Positions 18,707-28,649 of a stretch of DNA of 64,000 bases are shown here, piece by piece (the stretch's first letter is position 1; each line of letters begins with the position of its first letter). The position numbers were made by a program, and so were the translations under genes. This DNA is from Bartonella elizabethae F9251 = ATCC 49927 (GTDB lineage Bacteria > Pseudomonadota > Alphaproteobacteria > Rhizobiales > Rhizobiaceae). The notes below the pieces were generated by a model. The model saw only the letters and a list, made by a program, of their open reading frames with translations, did not search any database and was not told where the DNA came from. Location: positions 1-64,000 of the forward strand of contig NZ_JADB01000008.1 in NCBI RefSeq assembly GCF_000518165.1, in the 5' to 3' direction.

Positions 18707-20338
18707 ATGGAGTTGTCGCAAAAGGCTTTTACCAGTGTCACACTGAGAAAGAAAATGATCATGGATAGCAAGATTGTTCAACAGAATGAGATTCTTCAGG
18801 ATGATATTCTCATTGAGAAATACGGAAGGGGTAAATTTGAAGGTTTTCGTTTTTATGCCAACAAAAACAATACCGATCAAACAGTTGAGCAACAATGCTC
18901 AATAGAGAATGAAAATTTGATTCTTGCGTTTTCCAAACGCGCGACGCGTTTTTGTGCTTGTGCAAATGGTGATTTTACCCTCAGTTCTGATAGCATTGTG
19001 CGCTGGATTGGTCAACCTGTGGGGCAACTTGTTGCGACAGAAGATTTTTTCAAACCCAAACTGATCGTTTTAGCAGACACACAACTCATCGGAGAATCCC
19101 GCGATAACGTCATAAAACGATTAGAGCGTTTTGTAACCTTTCATTTTGAAACGGCTTTAAAGCCCCTATTTGATTTGCGCAATGCCGATAATTTGACAGA
19201 TTCAACCAACAATCTTGCTTTACAACTGGTTAACGCTTTAGGGGTTTTACCCCGCCGCGAAGTTTTAGACCTTGTCAAAAACCTTGCGCAAGAATCCCGT
19301 GCTGTGCTTCGGCGTCTAGGTGTGCGTTTTGGTGCTTTTCATATCTATGTTGCCGGAATGCTTAAGCCCGCTCCGGTTCAAGCCATTACCCTTTTGTGGA
19401 ACCTTCAAAATGCAGGACAAGACCAAACGGGTTTGGATGAAATTTTTACAGCATTATCTGCTGGTCGTACCTCGTTAATTGTTGATCCTACCTATAACCG
19501 CCAATTTTATCAATTAGCCGGTTACCGAATCTTAGGACAACGTGCCGTACGGGTTGATATTTTAGAACGTCTTGCCAATCTCATCCGCCCTGCCCTTCAG
19601 TGGAAACAAGGAAGTGATTCCAAACCTGATGGTGCCTATGATGGTAAAAGTTTTTTTGTGACCCCAGCCATGATGTCCATTCTTGGAGCCAATGGAAATG
19701 ATATGGAAGAAATCCTCAAAGGACTTGGCTACCAATCATACAGCATAAGCAATACTGTTTTTGAACAAAATCTTCTTGCAGATCACAGCTCTTTTCCTGT
19801 GGCTGCGACAACACAAGAGGCTCGGCCCGCAGAATGCGTTGGTAGTCTATGGAAAACAATCACAACTTCACAAACAATACACGAAGAAACAAATACCTCA
19901 TCCCTGAAGACTTTATCCTCTCATATTGCCCCCCCCAAAAAAACCAATTGTTTACCAGCCGCTGAACCTATTGGAAACTTTGCCAAGCCCGCCCTCACTA
20001 AAGCAGAAGATAAAGTTATTTTATTATGGCATTATAAGCATCAATTTCACCATCACACACAAAAAAAACGAGATAAATCTGGACATAAATGGAAAAATAA
20101 ACTGAAGAGTTCTGTAAAAACAGGGGACAAGGCGAATGGAAATTTCTCTCACGAAGCCTCCTCACCAACAAAACGTTCTCATAAGTTTCACAAATCCCAA
20201 GACAAACGTGCAAATTTTAAGCCTTTTCGAACAGAAAAACGTCTTAACCCTGATTCACCTTTTGCAAAATTAGCTGTGCTACGCGATCAACTCACCAATC
20301 ATAAAAACACAGACACACTTTCCTCTAAAGAGCATTAA
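18707..20338 (+). CDS. C-terminal half of an alphaproteobacterial helicase-family protein; helicase core missing
   Basis: The 543 residues match the C-terminal half of the roughly 1000-residue Suv3/MgpS-like helicases of alphaproteobacteria: EKYGRGKFEGFRFY, VRFGAFHIYVAGMLKPAP, ASGRTS-like SAGRTSLIVDP, RAVRVDILERLANLIRPAL and VTPAMMSILG. The tail is lysine-rich and ends with the family's DSPFAKLAVLRDQL. No Walker A or DEAD/DExH motif is present. The first residues (LSQKAFTSVTLRKKM) look like a shortened form of the segment that joins the helicase half to this half, so the gene is probably 5'-truncated. The usual S4-domain gene before ferredoxin is absent too. It could be a retained RNA-binding domain or a decaying gene. 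Confidence 0.7.
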   Translation: MELSQKAFTSVTLRKKMIMDSKIVQQNEILQDDILIEKYGRGKFEGFRFYANKNNTDQTVEQQCSIENENLILAFSKRATRFCACANGDFTLSSDSIVRWIGQPVGQLVATEDFFKPKLIVLADTQLIGESRDNVIKRLERFVTFHFETALKPLFDLRNADNLTDSTNNLALQLVNALGVLPRREVLDLVKNLAQESRAVLRRLGVRFGAFHIYVAGMLKPAPVQAITLLWNLQNAGQDQTGLDEIFTALSAGRTSLIVDPTYNRQFYQLAGYRILGQRAVRVDILERLANLIRPALQWKQGSDSKPDGAYDGKSFFVTPAMMSILGANGNDMEEILKGLGYQSYSISNTVFEQNLLADHSSFPVAATTQEARPAECVGSLWKTITTSQTIHEETNTSSLKTLSSHIAPPKKTNCLPAAEPIGNFAKPALTKAEDKVILLWHYKHQFHHHTQKKRDKSGHKWKNKLKSSVKTGDKANGNFSHEASSPTKRSHKFHKSQDKRANFKPFRTEKRLNPDSPFAKLAVLRDQLTNHKNTDTLSSKEH

Positions 20339-20359
20339 AGTAACAAATGGAGTTTGATC

Positions 20360-20701
20360 TTGACCCACGTCGTAACCGACAACTGCATTCACTGCAAATA
20401 TACGGATTGCGTTGAAGTTTGTCCTGTTGACTGTTTTTATGAAGGTGAAAATATGTTGGTCATTCATCCTGATGAATGCATCGATTGCGGTGTTTGTGTA
20501 CCCGAATGCCCAGCAGAAGCCATTATACCGGATACAGAACCAGGACTCGAAAAGTGGTTAGAACTTAATCTTCATTACGCAAACAAATGGCCCAATTTAA
20601 CCACAAAAAAAGAGCCTCTTCCTCAAGCCAAAGAAATGGATGGCGTTCCAAACAAATTAGAAAAGTATTTCTCAGAAAATCCAGGAAGTGGAGAAGAGTA
20701 A
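20360..20701 (+). CDS. fdxA: Seven-iron type ferredoxin (FdxA)
   Basis: A small electron carrier with two iron-sulfur sites. The first half has [17 protein letters not shown]; the second has [12 protein letters not shown], matching 3Fe-4S plus 4Fe-4S ferredoxins of about 112 residues. The start is taken as TTG at 20360 (MTHVVTDNC), because ATGGAG lies seven bases upstream. The TTG at 20354 would sit almost on top of that site. It lies between the helicase remnant and the CarD gene, as in rhizobia. Confidence 0.93.
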   Translation: MTHVVTDNCIHCKYTDCVEVCPVDCFYEGENMLVIHPDECIDCGVCVPECPAEAIIPDTEPGLEKWLELNLHYANKWPNLTTKKEPLPQAKEMDGVPNKLEKYFSENPGSGEE

Positions 20702-21005
20702 TGCTACAGTGTACAGCGCTCTCCTTCAACAATTGAAAGACTTCTCTTGTAAAAATAAAAAATCCTCAAGCGAAATGATTGATTCTTTTGAAGTTTGATG
20801 TTAGTGTTATTCTAGCATGATCATCTTTCTAAGTATTTTTCTTTGCTTTTTTTATTAAAGCAATGTATTTTTTTTGGATTTAAAAGTACTCGGCTTTTAT
20901 GCTCACTTAATTGGTACAATATACTTGGTTAAAGAAAACTCAACCCTCAGGTTTATAACCTGTTTTCCGATGCATTTGTTGATCATAAGGGAGTAAACTA
21001 AAATT

Positions 21006-21590
21006 ATGGCATCCCAACATGGAACGTCCTCAAAGACTAAAGAATTTGCAACCTCTGAATATATCGTCTACCCCACGCATGGTGTAGGACAAATTATAGC
21101 GATTGAAGATCAAGAAGTTGCAGGACATAAATTAAAGCTTTTTGTCATTCATTTTGCGAAAGATAAAATGGATGTCAAAGTCCCTATTGCCAAAGCCCTT
21201 TCCGTTGGAATGCGTAAATTATCTGCTGGAGATTCCGTCGAACGCGCCTTAAAAGTTTTACGCGGAAAAGCACGCGTTAAACGAACCATGTGGTCCCGCC
21301 GCGCTCAAGAATATGATGCTAAAATCAACTCAGGAGATCTTATTTGTATCGCTGAAGTAGTCCGTGATCTTTTTCGCTCTAACCTACAGCCTGAACAATC
21401 CTACTCTGAGCGTCAACTTTATACCGCTGCTCTTGAAAGAATGGCCCGCGAAATTGCGGTTATTAATAGCCTTTCTGAAACAGAAGCGATTAATCTCATC
21501 GAGATGCACCTCTCCAACAAGCCAAAACGCGAATTTAAAACTGAAAGAGAAGAAACAGCTGAAAACAGCGAAGCTGTCTACGCTGCATAA
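21006..21590 (+). CDS. CarD-family transcriptional regulator
   Basis: A 194-residue protein. The N-terminal RNA-polymerase-interacting domain is seen in EYIVYPTHGVGQIIAIEDQEVAG and LFVIHFAKDKMDVKVPIAKA. The helical C-terminal DNA-binding region has KARVKRTMWSRRAQEYDAKI, the CarD pattern. CarD proteins bind the RNA polymerase beta subunit and stabilise open promoter complexes, including ribosomal RNA promoters. A ribosome site AAGGGAG lies upstream of the ATG and a strong terminator follows, so the gene is probably transcribed alone. The 20702-21005 gap holds no gene and probably its promoter. Confidence 0.92.
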   Translation: MASQHGTSSKTKEFATSEYIVYPTHGVGQIIAIEDQEVAGHKLKLFVIHFAKDKMDVKVPIAKALSVGMRKLSAGDSVERALKVLRGKARVKRTMWSRRAQEYDAKINSGDLICIAEVVRDLFRSNLQPEQSYSERQLYTAALERMAREIAVINSLSETEAINLIEMHLSNKPKREFKTEREETAENSEAVYAA

Positions 21591-21621
21591 TACACTCTTT
21601 CATAACAACAAGATATTTTGA

Positions 21622-21656
21622 TAAAACCAGCTTTTCGCTGGTTTTATTTTTTTATA
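21622..21656 (+). terminator. Terminator after the CarD gene
   Basis: AAAACCAGC-TTTTC-GCTGGTTTT is a nine-pair stem, followed by ATTTTTTTAT. It sits about 30 bp past the CarD stop, a textbook rho-independent terminator. Confidence 0.92.
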
Positions 21657-21880
21657 ATCCTCTGTATTCTCAAGAATAAAGTTTCTTAAAGCACCAATCA
21701 ACACTTTAACTTTTCGACAAATCACAATCGCCACCGCTTCATGCGTTTTACTTCATAGCGAGCTCATTGACTCATCATCATAAGATATCATTTTTATCTT
21801 CAATCATTAGTCTAAATACAGGAAGCTTCTCTCCCATTAAACCATTCAAATGTCCCCTCACACATCCCATGTAATTCAAA

Positions 21881-22230
21881 ATATTGATTTATAAAGATAA
21901 TTTATCATTTTGTCTTATATTGAATTACCCCCCGAATATCGTAAAGTTCTTTTATTTCCAACCTATTTCCATGTTGAATCAATTAAAAACACTCGCTTAC
22001 CCATTACAAGCGGAGAGGTTGCGTGAGTAAAAACTTTACAAAAAAAGCATATCTCTTATGAACCGCTTCAAAAGTCAAAAGCTATTTGCACACCCACGAG
22101 CTCGCAAAGTGTGACAGCGCTCGCTTGCACTTTTATGCAGCTTAAAGGCAAATAAATTTTATATTCTTTCATGGGGCTTTATCATTATACCCTTCACGAA
22201 GTACTGTCGCGAAATGGTCTGAAAAGCACG
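21881..22230 (+). repeat. Dispersed repeat family, copy A
   Basis: Starts ATTGATTTATAAAGATAATTTAT, continues through a GAATATCGTAAAGTTC block and a CATTACAAGCGGAGAGG block to CATATCTCTTATGAACCGCTTC, and ends near CTGTCGCGAAATGG. These blocks recur in the same order at other sites in this window. The peptide relic reads as SISLMNRFKSQK, but an in-frame stop lies just before it, so it is not coding here. It sits between CarD and the rpmF tail copy. Confidence 0.75.
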
Positions 22231-22489
22231 CTGAGAGAGATATTTTTAAAAAACGCGTAGATGTACAACACCAGTATATTCGATTTGGAGCGTTTTATTT
22301 ATATGATGGCTGTAATCTTCATCAAAGAACAAGAAAAGCATGAAACAAACCATCATCTCCATTCTTTAAAAGACACTGCACACAAACCATCCTTTATTGT
22401 CTCTCAAGAAAACAAAAAAACACCCCACCCCAATAGAATCATCTTTTTACGAAAAAACCTTACCCTCTATTCTAGGGAATAGCAAAAAA

Positions 22490-22660
22490 TGCACGCTCAA
22501 GAACGCACATTCACCCATAAATCAAAAGAAACTTAACCAGCACAGACAGAGAGATAAAAGACTAAAGCCTTAATCCCTAAAACGGAACGTCCACGATACA
22601 TTTTCGCTTTCAAGTCAATAGGCCGTTTTCAAATCAATAGCATGAGAGCAACGCTAGGTC
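22490..22660 (-). pseudogene. Decayed copy of the rpmF 3' end and trailer
   Basis: ACGGAACG-CCACGATACATT and TTTTCAAATCAATA here match the last codons of rpmF at about 22757-22840, and GAGAGATAAAAGACT matches the trailer. Matching landmarks lie 194 bp apart. The copy has an internal 20-bp duplication, so the L32 frame is broken. It lies directly behind rpmF. Confidence 0.85.
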
Positions 22661-22757
22661 ACCTCGACAGCCATCTTAAAGTGCAAATGCACAACTCGAG
22701 AGCGTGCATTCACCAAGAAATCAAAGGAAACCTAAGCATAGAAGAGAGATAAAAGAC

Positions 22758-22937
22758 TCAATCCTTAACCACTAAAACGGAACGACCACGATACATTCCC
22801 GTTTTCAAATCAATATGATGAGGGCGACGCAACTCACCAGAATTTTTATCCTCGATATAAGTCGGCGCCTTCAGAGCATCAGCCGAACGGCGCATGCCCC
22901 TCTTCGCTGGAGAGGTTTTTCGTTTAGGTACAGCCAT
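22758..22937 (-). CDS. rpmF: 50S ribosomal protein L32
   Basis: A 59-residue basic protein starting [18 protein letters not shown], the L32 signature, and ending [13 protein letters not shown]. It is a structural protein of the large ribosomal subunit. ATG at 22937 gives the family's standard start; the longer frame to 22958 adds a seven-residue extension that is not expected. It stands alone, with a 440-bp gap upstream (22938-23378) that shows no gene. A decayed copy of its 3' end lies downstream. Confidence 0.96.
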
Positions 22938-23378
22938 AAAAAGACACTCCAAATCCATTAAAACAGAAAAAGCAATGTCAAAAATGACAATGCTTCATTT
23001 CAAAACACCATAAAATTTGAGGGCATTATATACTGATAAAAAAGAAGAGGCAATGTCAAAATGATCTTCCTCTTAGCAAAAATAACCTTTCTTTTATCAA
23101 AAAGGATGTCACAATGAGCAAATGAAAAGCAAAAGCACCACAAAATTTATACGTTTTATACACTCATGAAAGTATTTTCATAAGGCTAACATTTAATTTT
23201 TTATTTGGCATTATTTTATTGAGCTTTAAAAGGGTTTTGCGCATACAGTAAAGATACGCAAATAAAGAGAAATTGATTTTTAATAAAAACCTACGCCCAT
23301 TGATGAAAATAAGAAAAAGCAATAGCCTCTCTTTTTGAACGTCATCATTTTATTTTCATAAAAACAAAGGAAGCAAGA

Positions 23379-24281
23379 ATGCACGAATTTACCACCCTTC
23401 TTGCAAAACATGGTCAAAGCGTTGAAAGTCGACTAAGCACACTGCTCAGTGATCACATCCAAACTGGTGAAATTTCACGCCCTGAAAACCTCATCAAAGC
23501 CATGCGCTATGGGGTGCTGAACGGTGGAAAACGCTTGCGACCTTTTCTTGTGATTCAAAGTGCTGCACTTTTTGATATCCCTGTAGAGCATTCGCTTGAT
23601 GTTGCATGTGCCTTAGAATGTGTTCACTGTTATTCGCTCATTCACGATGATCTTCCAGCCATGGATAACGATATCCTCCGACGTGGAAAACCCACCGTCC
23701 ACATAGAATTTGATGAAGCAACAGCAATTCTAGCAGGCAATGCTCTCTTGACATTTGCCTTTGAAATCATTGCCCATAAAGCCAATGCACTCTCTACAGA
23801 GATAAGAATAAAATTGATCACAGCTCTTGCACAAGCATCAGGACTTGGTGGTATGATAGGTGGTCAGATGCTTGACATTGAAGCAGAAAAAAGATCACAA
23901 GAAAGTACTGACATCATCACCCTACAACGCATGAAAACAGCTTCTCTGATAAGCTTTGCTTGCCAAGCAGGCGCCATCATTGGTAATGCGTCAGAAGAAT
24001 TATTGACAAAGTTGACGGCTTTTGGAACCTACCTTGGTCTAGCCTTTCAATTAACGGATGATCTTCTTGATGTTACTGCCAACACACAGACTTTAGGAAA
24101 AACCGCTGGGAAAGATGAAACAGCACAAAAGGCAACTTTTGTTCGCCTCTATGGCATTGAAGAAACCCAAAAAAAGCGAGATTCCCTCATCACAAAAGCA
24201 GAAGCCCTCTTACACCCTTTTGGTATCAAAGCACTCCCTCTCCAACAAGCAGCTCGCTTTAGTGCAACACGCAAAAATTAA
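23379..24281 (+). CDS. ispA: Polyprenyl synthetase (farnesyl/geranylgeranyl diphosphate synthase)
   Basis: Builds prenyl diphosphates from isopentenyl diphosphate in isoprenoid synthesis. Seen: the GGKRLRPFL substrate motif, the first aspartate-rich motif in LIHDDLPAMDND near residue 87, GGQMLDI, and the second aspartate-rich motif QLTDDLLD near residue 227. At 300 residues it fits the IspA group; exact chain length cannot be told from sequence. GGAAGC lies before the ATG. The upstream isoprenoid enzyme IspG is also in this window, but in a separate unit. Confidence 0.92.
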   Translation: MHEFTTLLAKHGQSVESRLSTLLSDHIQTGEISRPENLIKAMRYGVLNGGKRLRPFLVIQSAALFDIPVEHSLDVACALECVHCYSLIHDDLPAMDNDILRRGKPTVHIEFDEATAILAGNALLTFAFEIIAHKANALSTEIRIKLITALAQASGLGGMIGGQMLDIEAEKRSQESTDIITLQRMKTASLISFACQAGAIIGNASEELLTKLTAFGTYLGLAFQLTDDLLDVTANTQTLGKTAGKDETAQKATFVRLYGIEETQKKRDSLITKAEALLHPFGIKALPLQQAARFSATRKN

Positions 24282-24408
24282 CGTCATCGGCCCTATTACA
24301 TTCCGCTCTATTGTACAGAGCTTACACCATCCTTTTTGTTAAATATCCAAGAGGTTTTTTCAAAAATCTTACCATTGATCTCCATGATATTATTGGTCCC
24401 ATCATTCA

Positions 24409-24450
24409 ATGGATATGACAAACCCTAAGGGGATATGACAAACCTTGAAG
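24409..24450 (+). repeat. Short tandem repeat between ispA and the MFS gene
   Basis: Two adjacent units of about 20 bp, each GGATATGACAAACC followed by a few variable bases. They lie in the 220-bp gap between convergent ispA and the MFS gene. Function not known. Confidence 0.6.
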
Positions 24451-24503
24451 AGATCCATTAAAACAAGCACATGAATTTATAAAACACACATGTAATAATA
24501 ATC

Positions 24504-25670
24504 TCATTGAACTTTTTTGCGCGTTCCTTCTAAAAAAAATACGGACAACAAGTAAATCAATAAATAAAGAGCAAAAATATAAACGAGTGAGAAAAAGCCA
24601 AACCTATTGACCATAGAGGCACTCATGTAAAAAAACACCAAGAGACTCAGTCTTCCAACCGTTGACAAGAAAGATTCATATGTCGCTCTGAGGTTATCGT
24701 TAATACTGTCGTGTAGGATAACTTCTACACGAAGATAGGTATACTTAATGAGATAAAAGATCATACAGACTAAAATGACAGCAATTTCTTTTCTTGGTTC
24801 AAAGAAAGCCACTGTAAAAATCAGACAAACAGAAAGAAACAACAATAAAGCAAAATTTATCTTCTCGCTTAGTTTTGTAAAGAAAAAACTAGCCAAGAGC
24901 TGAGAGAGCAATATCAGTGAAAATGTCACTCCAAGATCAAAGTAAGTGACATGAATATGATGATCTTTAAAGATCCACTGCCAATATTGCGAAAAGATAT
25001 TGAAAAAAATCAATGAAAAATAAAAGCATAAAGAGATATAAGGAACTTTCACAAAAATAGAGACCATCTCTTTAGCTTCACAAATAAGAGAATTTGCCTG
25101 AACAAAATTTCTATGGCTTGGTTTTCTCTGTCCTTTAAGGTCATCAAGAAAAAACAAACCAAAGAATGTTGTCATCAACATTAAAAATGCCGCGATATAC
25201 CATATATATTGGCTCGAATAATCAGCAAAATAAGCACCAATCAAACTAAAGATAAACATGCCAATGTAATTATATTGAGAACTTAATCCCAGCACTTTTT
25301 TAGTCGATGTTACTTTTGCTTTTGCATATTGAACAAGTAAAGCATTATAAGCCCCCGCAATCAATGTAAGCGACAAAGCATTGAAAGTTTCTGCTAAAAG
25401 AAAACCGTAAAAGCTTGTAGAAACGCCCATAAGAAAGAGCCATGTAGCAGCAAAAGCAGCTGCTAAAACAATCGATATTTTATAACTTTTTCGATCGGCA
25501 AAATACCCCAGAGGGATATCGGTCACCATCATAATAAAAGCCTGAAATGACTTAATGATCCCGATATCAATAAGTGTTAGTCCTTTTTCAAGCATATAAA
25601 AGACAATAAAGGCGCCTGTTAAAATTCTTATACAGTTAAATAAAAAGCCAAAGGCTAGTATACTTTTCAT
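24504..25670 (-). CDS. MFS transporter, 12 membrane segments
   Basis: A very hydrophobic 388-residue protein with about 12 predicted transmembrane helices. The loop between helices 2 and 3 has a motif-A-like GYFADRKSYK, typical of major facilitator transporters. The substrate cannot be predicted. Codon use is clearly AT-rich, even against its neighbours, and it is flanked by 220 bp and 800 bp of non-coding DNA, which fits an acquired gene. The start at 25670 is the first ATG and lacks an obvious strong ribosome site except GGGGGAATG. It is followed by no same-strand partner. Confidence 0.8.
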   Translation of the reverse strand: MKSILAFGFLFNCIRILTGAFIVFYMLEKGLTLIDIGIIKSFQAFIMMVTDIPLGYFADRKSYKISIVLAAAFAATWLFLMGVSTSFYGFLLAETFNALSLTLIAGAYNALLVQYAKAKVTSTKKVLGLSSQYNYIGMFIFSLIGAYFADYSSQYIWYIAAFLMLMTTFFGLFFLDDLKGQRKPSHRNFVQANSLICEAKEMVSIFVKVPYISLCFYFSLIFFNIFSQYWQWIFKDHHIHVTYFDLGVTFSLILLSQLLASFFFTKLSEKINFALLLFLSVCLIFTVAFFEPRKEIAVILVCMIFYLIKYTYLRVEVILHDSINDNLRATYESFLSTVGRLSLLVFFYMSASMVNRFGFFSLVYIFALYLLIYLLSVFFLEGTRKKVQ

Positions 25671-26089
25671 TCATTCCCCCCAATAGCGCCAAAAAAGGCA
25701 TCCAGATACATCATTTTATAGAAAAATAAAAGCTGACCTTTTATGACAGATAGGGCAATATCCGCTATAAGGATCTTCAGTTTTATCAATTTTATATCCG
25801 GAAAAATGCCTAAAAATATCGGAAGAAAGAATAAATCATGTTCTTTCTATAATTTTGCTTTTGTCAAAGTCTATTATTCCACGAACGCAAGAACCGCCAA
25901 CGAGCCAGCATCCACATTTAAGGATCTATCAAAGTCTTTATATTGTTTTACTGAATAGTCTTAAAAAGCTCAAACGCATCGATATCAGTCATAAGTTTCT
26001 GATACCATGCATAAAAGCTGGTTTTGCCTGAGATCATCAGCAGTGCAATACTTTCACACCGTACCAAGCAACTGATAAACAAACAATAC

Positions 26090-26440
26090 ATTGATTTATA
26101 ATCATCATTCATTGTTTTGCATGTCGAATGAGCATCCTGAATATTGTAAAATTCTTTCACTCACTCATAGTGCATCAATTCAAATCACTTATCTGCCCTC
26201 ACAAGCGAGGGAGACATGTGAGTAAAAACGTTACAAATAAAAACTAAAATGTCTTTTATGGTACCATCTCAAATCTTAAAAACTGTATGGAAGCCGGCGC
26301 AAATATATGATGCTGCGGGTTGTTCTTTTATTAAACTTAAAAGATGGGGGGACCCTATAAGTTTTATACCCTTCACGAGAACTTTACCATTATAGCATTT
26401 CATAAACTCCATCGTGAAATGGAAATCTTAAGAGATATCT
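26090..26440 (+). repeat. Dispersed repeat family, copy B
   Basis: Starts ATTGATTTATAATCATCATTC, then GAATATTGTAAAATTC, CTCACAAGCGAG, GTGAGTAAAAACG and AAAATGTCTTTTATGG, and ends in the CATCGTGAAATGGAAATC block. The same blocks in the same order occur in copies A, C, D and E. The MPLM relic is degraded to MSFMVPSQ. It ends about 45 bp from the 3' end of ispG and points toward it. The 25671-26089 part of this gap shows no gene. Confidence 0.75.
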
Positions 26441-26484
26441 CTTTAAAACAAGGGATCTTCTTTATTTCAACCTTGTGCAATTAT

Positions 26485-27726
26485 TCAACCTTGTCCAAAG
26501 CGTTTATGAATATAATCACTCAAAAGCCCCTCGAATTCTTCAGCAATATGATCACCCCGCAAAGTTTTTACCTTTTGTCCATCAATAAAAACGGGTGCCG
26601 CTGGACTTTCTCCCACTCCGGGCAATGAAATTCCAATATCCGCATGTTTTGATTCCCCTGGACCATTGACGATACATCCCATCACAGCAACCTTCAAACT
26701 TTCAACTCCAGGGTATTTTTCACGCCAAACGGGCATATTTTTGTGTAAATCTGTTTCAATTTTTTGTGCCAATTGCTGAAAGACCGTTGAAGTTGTACGC
26801 CCACATCCAGGGCAAGCTGCAACCACGGGGAGAAATTGCCGAAATCCCATCACTTGCAAAAGCTCTTGCCCCACTTTTACTTCTCGTGTTCGATCCCCAC
26901 CCGGTTCCGGCGTTAAGGAAATCCGGATTGTATCGCCAATCCCTTGCTGTAATAAAATGCCCAAAGCCACTGAAGAAGCCACAACCCCCTTTGTTCCCAT
27001 CCCTGCTTCTGTTAAGCCCAAATGAAGAGCATAATCACAACGCTCTGCCAAGGAGGTATAAACAGCAATAAGATCTTGAACATCACTCACTTTAGCAGAA
27101 AGAATAATCTTATCACGCCCCAATCCCATCTCTTCAGCCCAACGAGCCGACTGTATAGCCGACTGCACAACCGTTTCCCGCATCACTTCAGCAACCGATA
27201 AAGGATTTTCTTGTCTCGCATTTTCATTCATAAGCTGTGTTAACAACGCATTATCAAGAGAACCCCAATTTACGCCAATGCGAATAGGTTTATGATAGCG
27301 ACAAGCAATCTCAATAATTTCTGCAAATTGACGATCTTTTTTTGCACCAAAACCTACATTTCCAGGATTGATGCGATATTTAGCAAGAGCTTCAGCGCAT
27401 GCCGGATGCTCTGATAAAAGCTTATGGCCAATATAATGGAAATCCCCAACCAATGGGACAAAAAATCCTAACCGCTCTAGTCGCTCACGTATTTTTGGGA
27501 CAGCTGCCGCCGCTTCATCACGATCAACGGTAATACGAACCACTTGTGAGCCTGCTTGCCAAAGAGCAGCCACTTGAGAAACGGTTGCATCAACATCAGC
27601 AGTATCTGTATTGGTCATTGACTGTACAACTATCGGGCTCTGCCCCCCAACCATTACATCACCAACAGCGACGCCCACAGAACGGCGACGCTCAAGAGGT
27701 TTCGATAAAAAATAGGTTGTACTCAT
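26485..27726 (-). CDS. ispG: 4-Hydroxy-3-methylbut-2-enyl diphosphate synthase
   Basis: The penultimate enzyme of the MEP isoprenoid pathway, an iron-sulfur protein. Seen: the N-terminal [17 protein letters not shown], then [10 protein letters not shown], the first cysteine pair in AACPGCGR, and a third cysteine in [13 protein letters not shown], the [4Fe-4S] ligands. About 413 residues, normal for the alphaproteobacterial form. A second ATG one codon in (27726) is taken as start; 27729 is equally possible. It stands alone, and repeat copy B abuts its 3' end. Confidence 0.96.
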   Translation of the reverse strand: MSTTYFLSKPLERRRSVGVAVGDVMVGGQSPIVVQSMTNTDTADVDATVSQVAALWQAGSQVVRITVDRDEAAAAVPKIRERLERLGFFVPLVGDFHYIGHKLLSEHPACAEALAKYRINPGNVGFGAKKDRQFAEIIEIACRYHKPIRIGVNWGSLDNALLTQLMNENARQENPLSVAEVMRETVVQSAIQSARWAEEMGLGRDKIILSAKVSDVQDLIAVYTSLAERCDYALHLGLTEAGMGTKGVVASSVALGILLQQGIGDTIRISLTPEPGGDRTREVKVGQELLQVMGFRQFLPVVAACPGCGRTTSTVFQQLAQKIETDLHKNMPVWREKYPGVESLKVAVMGCIVNGPGESKHADIGISLPGVGESPAAPVFIDGQKVKTLRGDHIAEEFEGLLSDYIHKRFGQG

Positions 27727-28116
27727 CAAGTCCTCAAATTTTTAAAATCTGCACTATCAGTCATCATTGACATGGACTTTCTCGGCACTTCAAAGGACGA
27801 AAACACACCGCCCACCAATCTTAACAGATTGCTTAAAGTTCCATCTGTTTCCCCTGATGCAATTTAAGCCCATAAGCGAGATCCATTCATAGATGCCTCA
27901 GATAAATCCTACCACGCCTGCTCACATTCACACTTTTACACTTGGTTTCTTCAAAAAGAAACTGAAATCAGACAAGGACAAGACCGCATTTTTAAGTGGC
28001 ACCCTATACCTTACATCCACGTCATCGAAGAAAAATGTCTTACAGCACAATAAAGAACGCTTATCAAAGCGCAATTTTAAAAAATGTATGAAAGATAACC
28101 GACCAATGAAGTCAAC

Positions 28117-28210
28117 ATATTGATTGATAGTACTTTCTCTTTTTACAAATTTGAATGGAAAACTCAAATATTGTAAGCTTCTCTCATTTCAAATCTTTTT
28201 ATCTCTCATC
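28117..28210 (+). repeat. Dispersed repeat family, partial copy (5' part)
   Basis: ATTGATTGATAG, then TTGAATGGAAAACTCAAATATTGTAAGCTTCTC and TCATTTCAAATCTTTT correspond to the 5' third of the repeat, closest to copy E (46650-46938). The MPLM block is absent. The rest of the 27727-28649 gap shows no gene that I recognise. Confidence 0.6.
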
Positions 28211-28649
28211 AAAGCCATGTCCCTTACACACTTAAAAGCGCCCATGAAGATAAAAAGTAAAAATACTTGAAGAACTGTCTTCAAAAGCAATCACAACACT
28301 TCGCAACAAGCACAAAAAAATGAAGCACCCAATTTGATTCCTTTATGAAATAATGATGAAAATGCGCGATAAGCTTGAGACCTCTCACGAGAGATTATTC
28401 TTTGCAGGAGATTTTATCTTATATCTTTCACCTTCTCATCATGAAATGAACACAAGCTCGTTAAGAAACGCCTCATTAAACCCAAACGCTTAAATTTTCA
28501 CCTTACCCCCGAACCACATAATCCCCTCCAACAATATACCCCTAGGCCGCATAATCAATGCAACCTTTCAAATTTTAAGCCGTTATAGCAAAACCCCAAA
28601 CACAATTCCAAAGATCATGCAACAATTTAACACATGAAGGAGTCAACAG

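Noticed and set aside
22261-22482. 73-codon frame after repeat copy A
   Set aside because: No start signal and no recognisable pattern.
25743-25958. 71-codon plus-strand frame between the MFS gene and ispG
   Set aside because: No ribosome site, no family pattern, and an odd composition; probably chance.
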